Source: Flammeovirgaceae bacterium
GTDB taxonomy: Bacteria; Bacteroidota; Bacteroidia; Cytophagales; Cyclobacteriaceae
Length of the DNA stretch: 64,000 nucleotides
NCBI GenBank assembly: GCA_021298015.1
Contig: JAJTGY010000011.1
Location: 36,020-100,019, forward strand
Reading direction: 5' to 3'
Shown here: piece after piece, positions 1 through 9,400 of the stretch
Position numbering within the stretch: the first letter of the stretch is position 1
How the letters are laid out: the number at the start of each line of letters is the position of its first letter
Made by a program: the position numbers and the translations under genes
Notes under the pieces: model-generated
Told to the model about the DNA's origin: nothing
Database searches by the model: none
The model's input: only the letters and a program-made list of their open reading frames with translations

Positions 1-2
1 TG

Positions 3-2153
3 CCGAATTTTGGAGTGCTTGCTTTGACGAGTTCAGGTAGCAATTTGCTTGCGGGTACGTCCGGAGGCGGAGTATTTATCTCATCCAACAATGGAGCCAG
101 TTGGACTGCTATTAATTCCGGGCTTACGGAAGGTCTCATTGAATGTCTGGCTGCCAACGGTAACAACTTTTTTGCAGGTACTCGCGATGGGGTTTTCCGC
201 TCCACAAACAATGGAGCAAATTGGACTTCCGAGGGAAAGGCGGCAATGCAGGTTTCAAACATACCGCCATCCATAGTATCTATGGCGGTAATGGGTAGCA
301 CCATTTTTGCTGCCACCTTAGAAAATGGTCTGTTCCGTTCGTTGGATAATGGCACCACCTGGGCGAAAGTTCTTGATGAAGATAATCTGCATTTGCTCAT
401 TCTTGATGACGGAAGCATCTTTGCCGGTAATGAGAGCGTATTTGTCTCTACAAACAATGGTTCGAATTGGGTCGATGTAGGCACAGGTTTGCCCAATGCT
501 GGGTCAAGCTCCCTGATTTATTCTTTGGCAGTAAATGACACCCATCTTTTTGCTGGTACGTTGTTTAAGGGGGCATGGTCTCGCCCATTGTCGGAGTTCC
601 CGATAGCACAACCAGAAGTAACGATTACTTCGTTTACTCCCACAAGTGGCGCTGCTGGAGCTATTGTAACAATCAACGGAACGAACTTTAGTTCAACACC
701 AACAAACAACATAGTCAAGTTTAATGGGGTAACGGCAACGGTAACAGCAAGCACAGCCACCAGCATTACGGCAATCGTGCCAGCGGGTTCGTCCACTGGC
801 TCCATTCTAGTCACCGCAAAGGGAAAAACAGCAACAAGTTCATCTCACTTTACTGTGATAGGTAATGCACCCGTTGCCACTGCCGCTACGGTAATCTCAC
901 CCACCGGCTTCACGGCTAATTGGAATGCGTCTGCAGGTGCCACTGGCTACCGGCTGGATGTGTCTTCGGATAACTTCGTCACTTTTGTTGCAGGTTTCAA
1001 TGACAAAACTATTTCCGTTACGAGCGATGTGGTAACCGGTCTGATGCCAAATACACCTTACAAGTACCGTGTTCGAGCAGCGAGCGTGAACGGAACATCG
1101 GGCAACTCCAACGTGATTGATGTAACAACTTTAGCTTTGCCGCCACCCGAGGCACCTGTAGCCACGGCTGCCACGGGAATTTTGCAAACCGGTTTTACCG
1201 CCAATTGGAATGCTGTTGTTATAGCAAACGAGTACCGGCTGGATGTTAGTGCGGATAACTTCGCCACGTTTGCAGCAGATTTTAATAACAAAGCAGTATC
1301 TGGCACGAGTGTGACGGTCACCGGTTTGACTGCGAATACGGCCTATACTTACCGGGTCCGGGCTGCGAGTGCAAATGGTTTATCCGCCAATTCAAACGTG
1401 ATTGGTGTAAGGACGTTAATGAAGCAGGATCAAACGATCAATTTCGAAGCGGTTGCCGATCGTACCGAAGGTGATAATGCATTTACGTTGAATGCTGTCG
1501 CCTCCTCAGGGTTGGCAGTGAGTTTTGAATCGCTTAGTATGAGTAAAGTTTCGGTTTCCGGTAATACAGTAACAATTGTTGCTGCGGGCACCGCTTCTAT
1601 CCGTGCTCGCCAGGATGGCAATGCTTCGTTTAATGCGGCTGCAAATGTTGAGCGCTCTTTTTGTATCAAACCGACAAAGCCGACAATCACATTGACGAAC
1701 GCCAATACTGACACACCTACACTAACGAGTAGCGCCACATCCGGCAACCAATGGTTTCTGAATGGCAACGTAATCAACGGAGCAACCAACGTTACTCACA
1801 CGGTTTCCCTTGCAGGCGTCTACACAGTTCTGACAACCGTGGAAGGCTGCCCAAGCGAGTTATCTGACCCGCAGGCCGTCATTGTGACGGGCGATTTGGA
1901 CAAGGATGCTTCTGCGCTGATCGTGTTCCCAAATCCCGCTAAAGATCGAGTATATATGTCATTGGGAGCTTTTGATTCAGGTTCAGATGTCCAGATTCAG
2001 CTGATTGATTTCAACGGTAGGGTTGTCTTTCAGAAGATCGCTTTTGGAGGAGGTACGACTGAAATTGCGCTTGGGGGTTATGCCCGTGGCTCGTATATCA
2101 TCAGTGCGCATTCGGGCAGTATAAGCGAGCGAGTGAAGATTTTAATCTATTAA
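3..2153 (+). CDS. Secreted multidomain protein with T9SS C-terminal sorting domain (5' end outside window)
   Basis: The frame is open to the window edge, so the N-terminus and signal peptide are missing. In order, with residues counted from the window edge, I see: BNR/YCF48-like repeats (about 5-195; repeated AGTxxGVFxSxNNGxxW units that suggest a beta-propeller), an IPT/TIG Ig-like domain (about 205-285), two fibronectin type III domains (about 290-475; both contain FTANWNA and YRVRAAS), a further beta-sandwich region (about 478-630), and a C-terminal type A type IX secretion sorting domain (about 635-end; FPNPAKDRVYM, then VQIQLIDFNGRVV, ending VKILIY). Family knowledge says such proteins cross the outer membrane by T9SS and are released or anchored at the surface. 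The role is probably adhesion or binding, since no catalytic domain is visible. The internal GTG at 15 is unlikely to be the true start. Confidence 0.85.
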   Translation, partial: PNFGVLALTSSGSNLLAGTSGGGVFISSNNGASWTAINSGLTEGLIECLAANGNNFFAGTRDGVFRSTNNGANWTSEGKAAMQVSNIPPSIVSMAVMGSTIFAATLENGLFRSLDNGTTWAKVLDEDNLHLLILDDGSIFAGNESVFVSTNNGSNWVDVGTGLPNAGSSSLIYSLAVNDTHLFAGTLFKGAWSRPLSEFPIAQPEVTITSFTPTSGAAGAIVTINGTNFSSTPTNNIVKFNGVTATVTASTATSITAIVPAGSSTGSILVTAKGKTATSSSHFTVIGNAPVATAATVISPTGFTANWNASAGATGYRLDVSSDNFVTFVAGFNDKTISVTSDVVTGLMPNTPYKYRVRAASVNGTSGNSNVIDVTTLALPPPEAPVATAATGILQTGFTANWNAVVIANEYRLDVSADNFATFAADFNNKAVSGTSVTVTGLTANTAYTYRVRAASANGLSANSNVIGVRTLMKQDQTINFEAVADRTEGDNAFTLNAVASSGLAVSFESLSMSKVSVSGNTVTIVAAGTASIRARQDGNASFNAAANVERSFCIKPTKPTITLTNANTDTPTLTSSATSGNQWFLNGNVINGATNVTHTVSLAGVYTVLTTVEGCPSELSDPQAVIVTGDLDKDASALIVFPNPAKDRVYMSLGAFDSGSDVQIQLIDFNGRVVFQKIAFGGGTTEIALGGYARGSYIISAHSGSISERVKILIY

Positions 2154-2326
2154 TTATTAAATAGCCGTAAATCGGATAATTTTTGAATTCAGGAAGTGTT
2201 TTTTTTAACCCTCGTTGGATTTTGATTATCGCGATGAACTCAGACGGTTAGGTGCCTCGAGATTTATTGATTCGATATTTTCAAGTCAAAGCTAAGGCGC
2301 CTCAGGTTGATTGGTGAGGTTTATCG

Positions 2327-2334
2327 TACTTTTG
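2327..2334 (+). promoter_or_regulatory. -7 promoter element TACTTTTG for the DUF4197 lipoprotein
   Basis: TACTTTTG matches the Bacteroidota sigma-A -7 element TAnnTTTG. A TTG core lies at 2307-2309, a weak -33. The ATG at 2339 is only 4 nt after the element, so the mRNA would be nearly leaderless. Confidence 0.55.
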
Positions 2335-2338
2335 TGGC

Positions 2339-3055
2339 ATGAGCCGCATGTCCATAGCCGGATTGTTTGTTCTCGGTGCCTGCACCACCGTGCAACTGAA
2401 CCAGGCCATTTCGGACGCCAATAAAATGATGGGAGGCGAAAAGCCCCTGACAACCGAGGAAGTGGGATCGGGTTTGCGCGAGGCGCTGATCAAAGGCATT
2501 TCCACCGGAGCCGATCAGGTATCGCAGGTTGATGGCTATTTTCGAAATCCGCAGATCAGCATTCCGTTTCCGCCCGATGCAAACAAAGTGGAGGACAGGC
2601 TTCGGCAGATTGGCCTCGGCAATGAAGTCGACAAGTTTGTGATGACGCTGAACCGGGGAGCCGAAGAAGCAGCCAAGGAGGCCAAGCCGATATTCGTCTC
2701 AGCCATTCGCTCCATGACGATTGATGACGCCTGGGCGATTTTGAAAGGTGACCCCGATGCAGCCACGCAATATTTACAACGCACCACCAGCGCAGCTTTG
2801 CGCGAAAAGTTTAAACCGGTCATCCAGACTTCACTCGATAAAGTGAATGCCACGCGGTACTATGGAGATTTGGTTACACGCTATAACAATCTCCCGTTTG
2901 TGCAAAAGGTAAATCCCGACTTGACCGAATACGCCACGGATTTGGCCCTGCAAGGTCTGTTCATCACCATTACGGTGGAAGAGAAAAAAATCCGCGAAAA
3001 CCCAGCCGAGCGCACAACCGAACTGCTCAGGCGGGTGTTTGGTTATCAGAAATAG
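2339..3055 (+). CDS. DUF4197 family lipoprotein
   Basis: 238 residues. The N-terminus has a short signal ending in the lipobox LFVLGAC (Cys15), so it is a predicted lipoprotein. The body matches my recollection of DUF4197: LTTEEVGSGLREALIKG near residues 40-56, IRSMTIDDAWAILKGDPDAATQYL in the middle, and the ending LFITITVEEKKIRENPAERTTELLRRVFG. The function of the family is unknown. The first ATG is preferred over the ATG at 2348 because only it supplies a basic residue (Arg3) for the signal peptide. It is followed 12 nt later by a small membrane protein gene, then paaN. Confidence 0.75.
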   Translation: MSRMSIAGLFVLGACTTVQLNQAISDANKMMGGEKPLTTEEVGSGLREALIKGISTGADQVSQVDGYFRNPQISIPFPPDANKVEDRLRQIGLGNEVDKFVMTLNRGAEEAAKEAKPIFVSAIRSMTIDDAWAILKGDPDAATQYLQRTTSAALREKFKPVIQTSLDKVNATRYYGDLVTRYNNLPFVQKVNPDLTEYATDLALQGLFITITVEEKKIRENPAERTTELLRRVFGYQK

Positions 3056-3067
3056 AATGCAAAGAAT

Positions 3068-3214
3068 ATGAAAGGAATTACAAAGAGAGATGTGCGGGTA
3101 TTCCTTTTGGGAATGCTGGCTATGTTTGTGATTGAACTTGTGGCCGATTGGAGGGGTAACGTAGAGGCCTTCAAGAAGGGCTTTTATGATGGATCTAATG
3201 GATCATTCAAATAA
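3068..3214 (+). CDS. Small membrane protein, 48 residues
   Basis: Reading frame MKGITKRDVRVFLLGMLAMF..., ending DGSNGSFK. It has a basic N-terminus (KRD), one hydrophobic segment of about 16 residues (VFLLGMLAMFVIELVA), then the polar tail DWRGNVEAFKKGFYDG. I recall similar short proteins with a TKRD start, one membrane segment and a WxxNVEAFKxGF tail in other Bacteroidota, but cannot name a family or function. It sits 12 nt after the DUF4197 gene and 14 nt before paaN, so it is probably co-transcribed. Confidence 0.6.
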   Translation: MKGITKRDVRVFLLGMLAMFVIELVADWRGNVEAFKKGFYDGSNGSFK

Positions 3215-3228
3215 GAAAATTTTTCAAA

Positions 3229-4896
3229 ATGAGTTTGATAGAAAAACACCGAGAAGAGATTACCAAAGCAATTGAAGCTCTTCACCAACGCACATTTTAT
3301 GCAGCTTTCCCCGAACAGCCGGCCCCCGCCATCTATGGCGAAACAGCCGATGCCGATGGTCAGGCCAAGTTCAAGTCCTATCTGGGCAAAAAGTTTGACG
3401 AGCTAAAGCAAACAGGGGCAACCGGTTGGGCCGGGCAGGAGGAATCGCCTTATCTGCAGGAGGCTTTGAATATCTCGTATCCGACTGTTTCGGTGGAGAC
3501 TTTGATTGACCAGGCTACCCGCGCCTTTTCAACCTGGCGCAAGCGAAGTGTAGATGATCGCAGTGCAATCCTGATGCAGTCATTGGATCGGGTAAAAAAG
3601 CGCTTTTTTGACATAGCCTATGCCACCATGCACACCACGGGACAGGGTTACATGATGGCGTTTCAGGCCTCGGGGCCGCATGCAGCCGATCGGGCGTTGG
3701 AGGCCATTGCGGCAGCTTACGAAGAGCTCAATCGTTTTCCCGCGAAGGCGGTGTGGGACAAGCCGATGGGTAAGTTCAACGTGCAACTGAATAAGGAGTG
3801 GCGTGCGGTGCCGAAAGGCATTTCGGTCGTCATCGGCTGTTCAACGTTTCCAACCTGGAACTCGGTAACGGGCATTTACGCCAGCCTCATGACGGGCAAC
3901 CCGGTGATTGTAAAGCCTCATCCGGGCGCCATTCTTCCTATTGCAATTTTCGTGGCCGAAATTCAAAAGGTATTGGTTGAAAACAATTTGGACCCCAACA
4001 CATGCCAGTTGGCGGTGGATACATTTGATAAGATGATAACGAAGGAATTGGCTGAACACCCGAGCGTGAAGTTGATTGATTTCACGGGCAACTCAGCCTT
4101 TGGTTCGTATCTGGAAGCATTGCCGGGCAAAACAGTGTTCACCGAGAAAACAGGTGTCAATTCGGTTATTCTTGATTCGGTAGAGGACATCGACAAGACA
4201 GCCGCGAACCTTGCCTTCTCTGTAAACTTATACAGCGGCCAAATGTGCACAGCTCCACAAAACTTTTACATACCGGCTTCCGGTATCAAAACTCCCGGGG
4301 GCACGGTAAGCTTTGAAGAATTCGCGGAGAAGTTTGTAGGTCAGATCAACAGCCTGGTGGATAACCCAAAGGCGGGGCCGTTTGTATTGGGAGCGGTACA
4401 AAGCAAGAAGACGGCTGAGCGGGTTGCCGAAGCAGCCCATTTGCCGGGAAAGGTGTGGCTGAAGTCCCGTGTTTTTGAAAACCCGATGTTCAAAAATGCG
4501 CGCGTGGCAACTCCGGTTGTGGTGGAAGTCGACTCATCCAAAAAGGATGTGTTTAGTAAAGAGTTGTTTGGGCCAATCGCGCTGTTGATCAAAACGAAGA
4601 GCACGGATGAGTCAGTTGCGCTGGCACAAGAGATGGCACGGCAACATGGCGCCATCAGTTGCGGTGCCTATACCACCGATGCGCAGGTGAAGGAGAAAAT
4701 TGCCGATGAAATGGCGTTGGCCGCCACGCCCGTCAGTTTTAATCTGACGGGTGCCATTTACATGAATCAGAATGCAGCCTTTTCTGATTTTCATGTGACC
4801 GGTGGCAATCCTTCCGGCAATGCGTCATTCACTAATCCGGATTATGTCAACAGGCGGTTCACGTGGGTAGGTCATCGTGAGCCGGTGAAGGCGTAA
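3229..4896 (+). CDS. paaN: Phenylacetic acid degradation protein PaaN (aldehyde dehydrogenase family)
   Basis: 555 residues, an aldehyde dehydrogenase fold with the PaaN-type N-terminal region (MSLIEKHREEITKAIEALHQR, then WAGQEESPY). NAD-binding and catalytic features are VIGCSTFPTWNS, GNPVIVKPHPGAI, the glutamate in FTEKTGVNSVI and the catalytic cysteine in SGQMCTAPQNFY. The short form (about 550 residues) lacks the C-terminal hydratase domain of the roughly 680-residue E. coli PaaZ. Expected role: oxidation of the ring-opened semialdehyde of the phenylacetyl-CoA pathway. No other paa genes are nearby, so the rest of the pathway must be elsewhere. A plus-strand terminator follows inside the convergent GH32 gene. 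Confidence 0.88.
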   Translation: MSLIEKHREEITKAIEALHQRTFYAAFPEQPAPAIYGETADADGQAKFKSYLGKKFDELKQTGATGWAGQEESPYLQEALNISYPTVSVETLIDQATRAFSTWRKRSVDDRSAILMQSLDRVKKRFFDIAYATMHTTGQGYMMAFQASGPHAADRALEAIAAAYEELNRFPAKAVWDKPMGKFNVQLNKEWRAVPKGISVVIGCSTFPTWNSVTGIYASLMTGNPVIVKPHPGAILPIAIFVAEIQKVLVENNLDPNTCQLAVDTFDKMITKELAEHPSVKLIDFTGNSAFGSYLEALPGKTVFTEKTGVNSVILDSVEDIDKTAANLAFSVNLYSGQMCTAPQNFYIPASGIKTPGGTVSFEEFAEKFVGQINSLVDNPKAGPFVLGAVQSKKTAERVAEAAHLPGKVWLKSRVFENPMFKNARVATPVVVEVDSSKKDVFSKELFGPIALLIKTKSTDESVALAQEMARQHGAISCGAYTTDAQVKEKIADEMALAATPVSFNLTGAIYMNQNAAFSDFHVTGGNPSGNASFTNPDYVNRRFTWVGHREPVKA

Positions 4897-4945
4897 AGCA
4901 CTTATTTTGGGGAATCTCTAAAAACCTACTTTGAAATTAAATGTC

Positions 4946-4967
4946 ACTCCGGCCCTTGTGCCGGAGT
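4946..4967. repeat. Perfect hairpin ACTCCGGC / GCCGGAGT, possible dispersed palindrome
   Basis: The arms ACTCCGGC (4946-4953) and GCCGGAGT (4960-4967) are perfectly complementary, with loop CCTTGT. It lies between the convergent paaN and GH32 genes. No T-run follows on either strand, so it is not a classic intrinsic terminator. It could stabilise 3' ends or be a REP-like dispersed element. Confidence 0.55.
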
Positions 4968-5037
4968 CTCATTCCTAGTGCACCGAAGCAGGTACAGAAC
5001 TAGTCCAGTATCGCGGGCAGAGGTTAAGAGACGCCCA

Positions 5038-6480
5038 TTATTCAGACAACTCCCAGCCCGCCAACCAGCGGGCTTTTTCGTTCAAACGAATGGCACCGCT
5101 TGTTTTCGGGAAGATCTGTTCGCACAGGGTGATTTGTCCGTCATCCGAGAAGACTTCCAGGATGGACTGATCAAGAATGAGTCGCAGCCTCATTGAGGGG
5201 CGCTGGCCCACCACAATTTTTTCTTCACTGGAAAAGAGCGGGTGAAAGTCCACGTTGCCGGATTGCGAGCGATCGAGCGTAAGACTTCCATTCGCATAGC
5301 GAAGTTGCGTCTTTTGATTCTCCGTGGCCCACAGATCAACGGCACCACCGGGTGCCAGTTCGATTTCAATTTCGAGGGGCCCGTTGATCTTTGGGGGAGG
5401 ACTGTTGAGTTGTTTTTTTCGTTGTGCCTGAAGTTCACGAATGGGCTGCTGAAGCAAATGCCACCCGTTCTGGGTTTCGGCCAGTTGTAGCTCCCGCGGC
5501 AAGGCCATGGCTCCGCGCCATTGGCCGGTGGGTATCTGATTGGCGTAGGCCCAGTTGTTGGCCCAGGCCAGCATCACCGTGCGATCCTCCAGATGGTTAT
5601 ACACAATGCCGGCATAGTAATCTTTTCCGAAATCGAGGTAACGGGGTTCTGTTTGGCTGGTGGTGAATTGGGTTCCGTCAAAATCCCCGACAAAATATTG
5701 CATGCCAACAAAGTCAGGGCCGGCCGGGTGCGAACCCGACAATGAAAGCACCCATTTCGTTTGGCCTGGCTTATCCCGTACGGGCAGCTCAAACAAGTCT
5801 GGGCATTCCCAGATTCGTAACGTGTCGCCTGCCGGGCCAAAGTCACTCATCAATGTCCAGTTCATGAGATTGCTTGATTGATAGAGCTGCACCTTGTATA
5901 AATCCGGAATGACCAGCGCCATTACCCATTTACTCGTTGGTGCGTGCCAGAATACTTTTGGATCGCGAAAGTCTTTGCGCTGAATGTCCAGCACGGGGTT
6001 TTGGTCATAGCGCATCCAGGTGCGCCCTTTGTCGTTGCTGTACGCCAGGCTTTGATGCTGGCGCAGGCCTTCACCATCGCGGTGTACGTGCGAGGTGTAG
6101 ATCGCAACCAGGCAATCGGCCCCCGAGCACAAGCCGCTGGAGTTTTTTGCATCCACGACTACTGTGCCGGAAAAAATCATTGTGCTGTCACCGGTTTGGG
6201 CATCGGTGTATTCGGCCAATGCCAACGGAAGGTGTTCCCAATGCAACAGATCTTTGCTCACGGCATGTCCCCAACTCATGTGACCCCACGTGTTGCCATA
6301 GGGGTTATGTTGATAAAATAGATGATACTCGTTGTCGTAATGAACTAGTCCATTAGGATCATTGGTCCAAAGCTGCGGAGGTGTAAAGTGAAGGAGTGGC
6401 CTGTAGTCATCGGGCTTCATGTCCGGTTGCCCATGGCAGGCCATCAGAAGTACTATCGCTACATATGAGAATGGTTTCAT
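5038..6480 (-). CDS. Glycoside hydrolase family 32 lipoprotein (levanase/inulinase/beta-fructosidase type)
   Basis: 480 residues. The N-terminus MKPFSYVAIVLLMACHGQ has a lipobox (LLMAC), so it is a predicted surface or periplasmic lipoprotein. GH32 signatures: LWTNDPNG near residue 38 (nucleophile Asp), FYQHNPYGNTWGHMSWGHA, FRDPKVFW (transition-state Asp) and WECPDLFEL (acid/base Glu), followed by a C-terminal beta-sandwich (PGGAVDLWATENQKTQLRY, ILEVFSDDGQITLCEQIFP). Expected reaction: hydrolysis of beta-fructosides such as levan, inulin or sucrose. It starts 1 nt after the stop of the methylmalonyl-CoA mutase gene, so it is probably co-transcribed. No SusC/D pair or fructose importer is nearby. 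Confidence 0.9.
   Translation of the reverse strand: MKPFSYVAIVLLMACHGQPDMKPDDYRPLLHFTPPQLWTNDPNGLVHYDNEYHLFYQHNPYGNTWGHMSWGHAVSKDLLHWEHLPLALAEYTDAQTGDSTMIFSGTVVVDAKNSSGLCSGADCLVAIYTSHVHRDGEGLRQHQSLAYSNDKGRTWMRYDQNPVLDIQRKDFRDPKVFWHAPTSKWVMALVIPDLYKVQLYQSSNLMNWTLMSDFGPAGDTLRIWECPDLFELPVRDKPGQTKWVLSLSGSHPAGPDFVGMQYFVGDFDGTQFTTSQTEPRYLDFGKDYYAGIVYNHLEDRTVMLAWANNWAYANQIPTGQWRGAMALPRELQLAETQNGWHLLQQPIRELQAQRKKQLNSPPPKINGPLEIEIELAPGGAVDLWATENQKTQLRYANGSLTLDRSQSGNVDFHPLFSSEEKIVVGQRPSMRLRLILDQSILEVFSDDGQITLCEQIFPKTSGAIRLNEKARWLAGWELSE
5055..5078 (+). terminator. Intrinsic terminator for paaN inside the GH32 3' coding end
   Basis: Plus strand: AGCCCGC (5055-5061), loop CAACCA, GCGGGCT (5068-5074), followed by TTTT and then CG. 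A perfect 7-bp stem with a T-run in the direction of paaN transcription. The same bases encode the GH32 C-terminal KARWLAGWEL on the minus strand. Confidence 0.6.
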
Positions 6481-6481
6481 C

Positions 6482-9400
6482 TTACTTTTTCATCTTAATC
6501 AGAATTTCGCGTGCGGCCACGGTAATCGGTGTTCCAGGTCCAAAAATTCCGCTGACTCCGGCCCGGTACAAAAAGTCATAATCCTGGTGCGGAATCACAC
6601 CACCGGCCACTACTTTGATGTCACCGCGGCCTATTTTCTGCAACTCGGCAATCAATTCCGGTACTAATGTTTTATGGCCACCCGCCAGGCTGCTGGCGCC
6701 TACCAGGTGCACATCGTTTTCGGCTGCTTGCATGGCTACTTCGGCCGGAGTTTGAAACAACGGCCCGATGTCGACATCAAATCCTAAATCGGCAAAACTG
6801 GTGGCGATGACTTTGGCGCCCCGGTCGTGACCGTCTTGCCCCATCTTGGCAATCATAATACGCGGTCTTCGTCCTTCCTGTCGGGCCACCTCATCGCAAA
6901 GCGCCCGAACCTCAACCAGTTCTTTGTTGTTTTTCATCGCCCCCGAATATACGCCCGATATCGATTTGATAGTGGCCTGGTATCGCCCAAACGACTTTTC
7001 CATAGCAGCCGATATTTCGCCCAAGGTGGCGCGCTCGCGGGCCGCTACGATGGCTAACGCCAACAGGTTGCCGGTGCCGTTGCGCGCGGCCTCCGCCAGG
7101 TCGGCCAAGGCGCGGTTCACATTCTCCGTATGGCGTGTGCGTTTCAGTTCTTCCAGTCGTTGGATTTGCTCTTGCCGCACGGCTGCATTGTCAACTTCCC
7201 GGATTTCGAAATCCGGTTTTTCATCGGTGATGTATTGGTTAACACCCACAATCACATCTTCACCGGAATCAATGCGGGCTTGCTTGGCTGCGGCTGCCTC
7301 TTCAATTCGCATTTTGGGGATCCCGCTTTCAATTGCGCGAGTCATGCCTCCGAGTTGTTCCACTTCTTCGATTAGTTCCCACGCTTTGATTGCCAATTGC
7401 TGTGTGAGATGCTCAACATACCACGAGCCACCCATGGGGTCAACCACGCGTGTGATACCGGTTTCTTTTTGCAGATAGAGTTGCGTGTTGCGTGCAATGC
7501 GGGCCGAGTAATCCGTTGGCAGTGCAATCGCCTCGTCCAACGAGTTGGTATGCAGCGATTGTGTTCCGCCCAGGGCCGCTGCCAGCGCTTCTACGCACGT
7601 ACGCGTTACGTTGTTGTACGGATCTTGTTCGGTTAAACTCCAACCGCTGGTCTGGCTGTGCGTGCGCAACGCCATCGATTTGGGATTTTTGGGATTGAAC
7701 TGCCTGACCAGCTTTGCCCACAGCAACCGACCGGCCCTCATCTTGGCAATCTCCATGAAGAAATTCATGCCAATGCCCCAAAAGAAAGAGAGGCGCGGGG
7801 CAAAATCATCGATGGCAATACCGGCCTTAATACCGGCTTTAATGTATTCGAGCCCATCAGCCAACGTATAGGCTAATTCAATATGGGCTGGGGCTCCGGC
7901 TTCATGCATGTGATAGCCGCTGATGCTAATGCTGTTGAATTTGGGCATGTATCGTGAGCAGTACTCGAAGATGTCGGCCACAATGCGCATGCTGGGCCCG
8001 GGCGGATAAATGTACGTGTTGCGCACCATGAACTCTTTTAGAATATCATTTTGAATGGTGCCACTGAGTTGATGAGGCTTAACACCTTGCTCTTCTGCCG
8101 CCACGATGTAAAAGGCCATGATGGGAATCACGGCTCCGTTCATCGTCATGGAAACCGACATTTGATCAAGTGGAATCTGATCAAAAAGAATCTTCATGTC
8201 CAGCACGGAGTCGATGGCGACACCGGCTTTACCCACATCACCCGCCACGCGGGGATGATCCGAATCGTAACCACGATGGGTGGCCAGATCAAAAGCCACC
8301 GATAATCCTTTTTGCCCGGCCGCCAGATTTCGTCTGTAAAACGCGTTGGATTCTTTAGCGGTGGAGAATCCGGCATATTGCCGAACGGTCCACGGCCTCA
8401 CCGTATACATGGTGGCGTAAGGTCCGCGCAGGAAAGGTGGAATACCTGCGCTGAAGCCCGCTACACGGGCGTTCACATCAACACTGGTGTAGCTGGTCTT
8501 GATATCGATTTTTTCAGGAGAGCGCCACGCCACGGATGTCTCCTTCTGGGGGGCAAGGGCGCTTTCGTGATCAATCTGCTGAAGCAAATGATCCAGCACA
8601 TAGGCACCCGCGGTGGGGTCGGCCACCAGATGCAATCGACTTTCATCACGCAACAGCGAGGTGATGTTGCGCGCCATGCGCTGAAGAAGCGGTGTGTTTT
8701 CTTCTGGAATAACCGACAGACTATCGCATCCACCACAAATAGCACTGATAGCCGCGGTTGTGCCTTTGAGCAAATTGCTGTGAGGCCCCAGCTTTTCATC
8801 CACCCACGGGTCGCACTGGGCATGCAGATGAAGCGCCCGGTTTCCGGCTGCCCGCCTGATCGCTTTCAAACGTGCGATCTCAAGTAAGAAGTTGTTGGAG
8901 ATCGAGACCGACAGGATGAGGGGAGCTGAGGATTGTGCCAGCAACGTTTTCACCTCGTTCAACTGCTGGGCCACCGGCAAATGCGCGGGAATCGTTTTGC
9001 CGCATGTCACAAACTTTGTAAAACCCGGCAGCAGGATTGTGGATAACGTTGTGGATGAAATGAGGAAACCTTCCAGTGTACCCGGAGAGTAGTTTTTTTG
9101 ACGAACGTAAGCGTCAATAAGCTCGCTCAGGCCCGAAGGTTCTGTCGTTCGGAATGCGATTGCGCAACTGGGCCAATCAATAAAGCTCAGTAAATCGTCC
9201 AGATTAGACGGCAATGCGTTACCCAGGTCGAAGAGAATGCCATCGGCACCGTGTTCGAGGTGTTGCAAGGCGAGCCGGTTTGCATCTTTTATATCAACTA
9301 CAGGTACTGGCGGAAGATTCCACCACGCGCGGGCGCCCAGGTAGGGATGCCCAGATGGTGCCAAGGCATACGTTGCCGGATTGGAGTCATAATAGGGCTT

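Noticed and set aside
5937..6356. 125-139-residue plus-strand frames inside the GH32 gene
   Set aside because: Antisense to conserved GH32 motifs; Cys/Arg-rich composition typical of non-coding frames.
6846..7478. 210-residue plus-strand frame inside the mutase gene
   Set aside because: Antisense to the conserved catalytic and linker part of MutB; Ser/Arg-rich, no domain.
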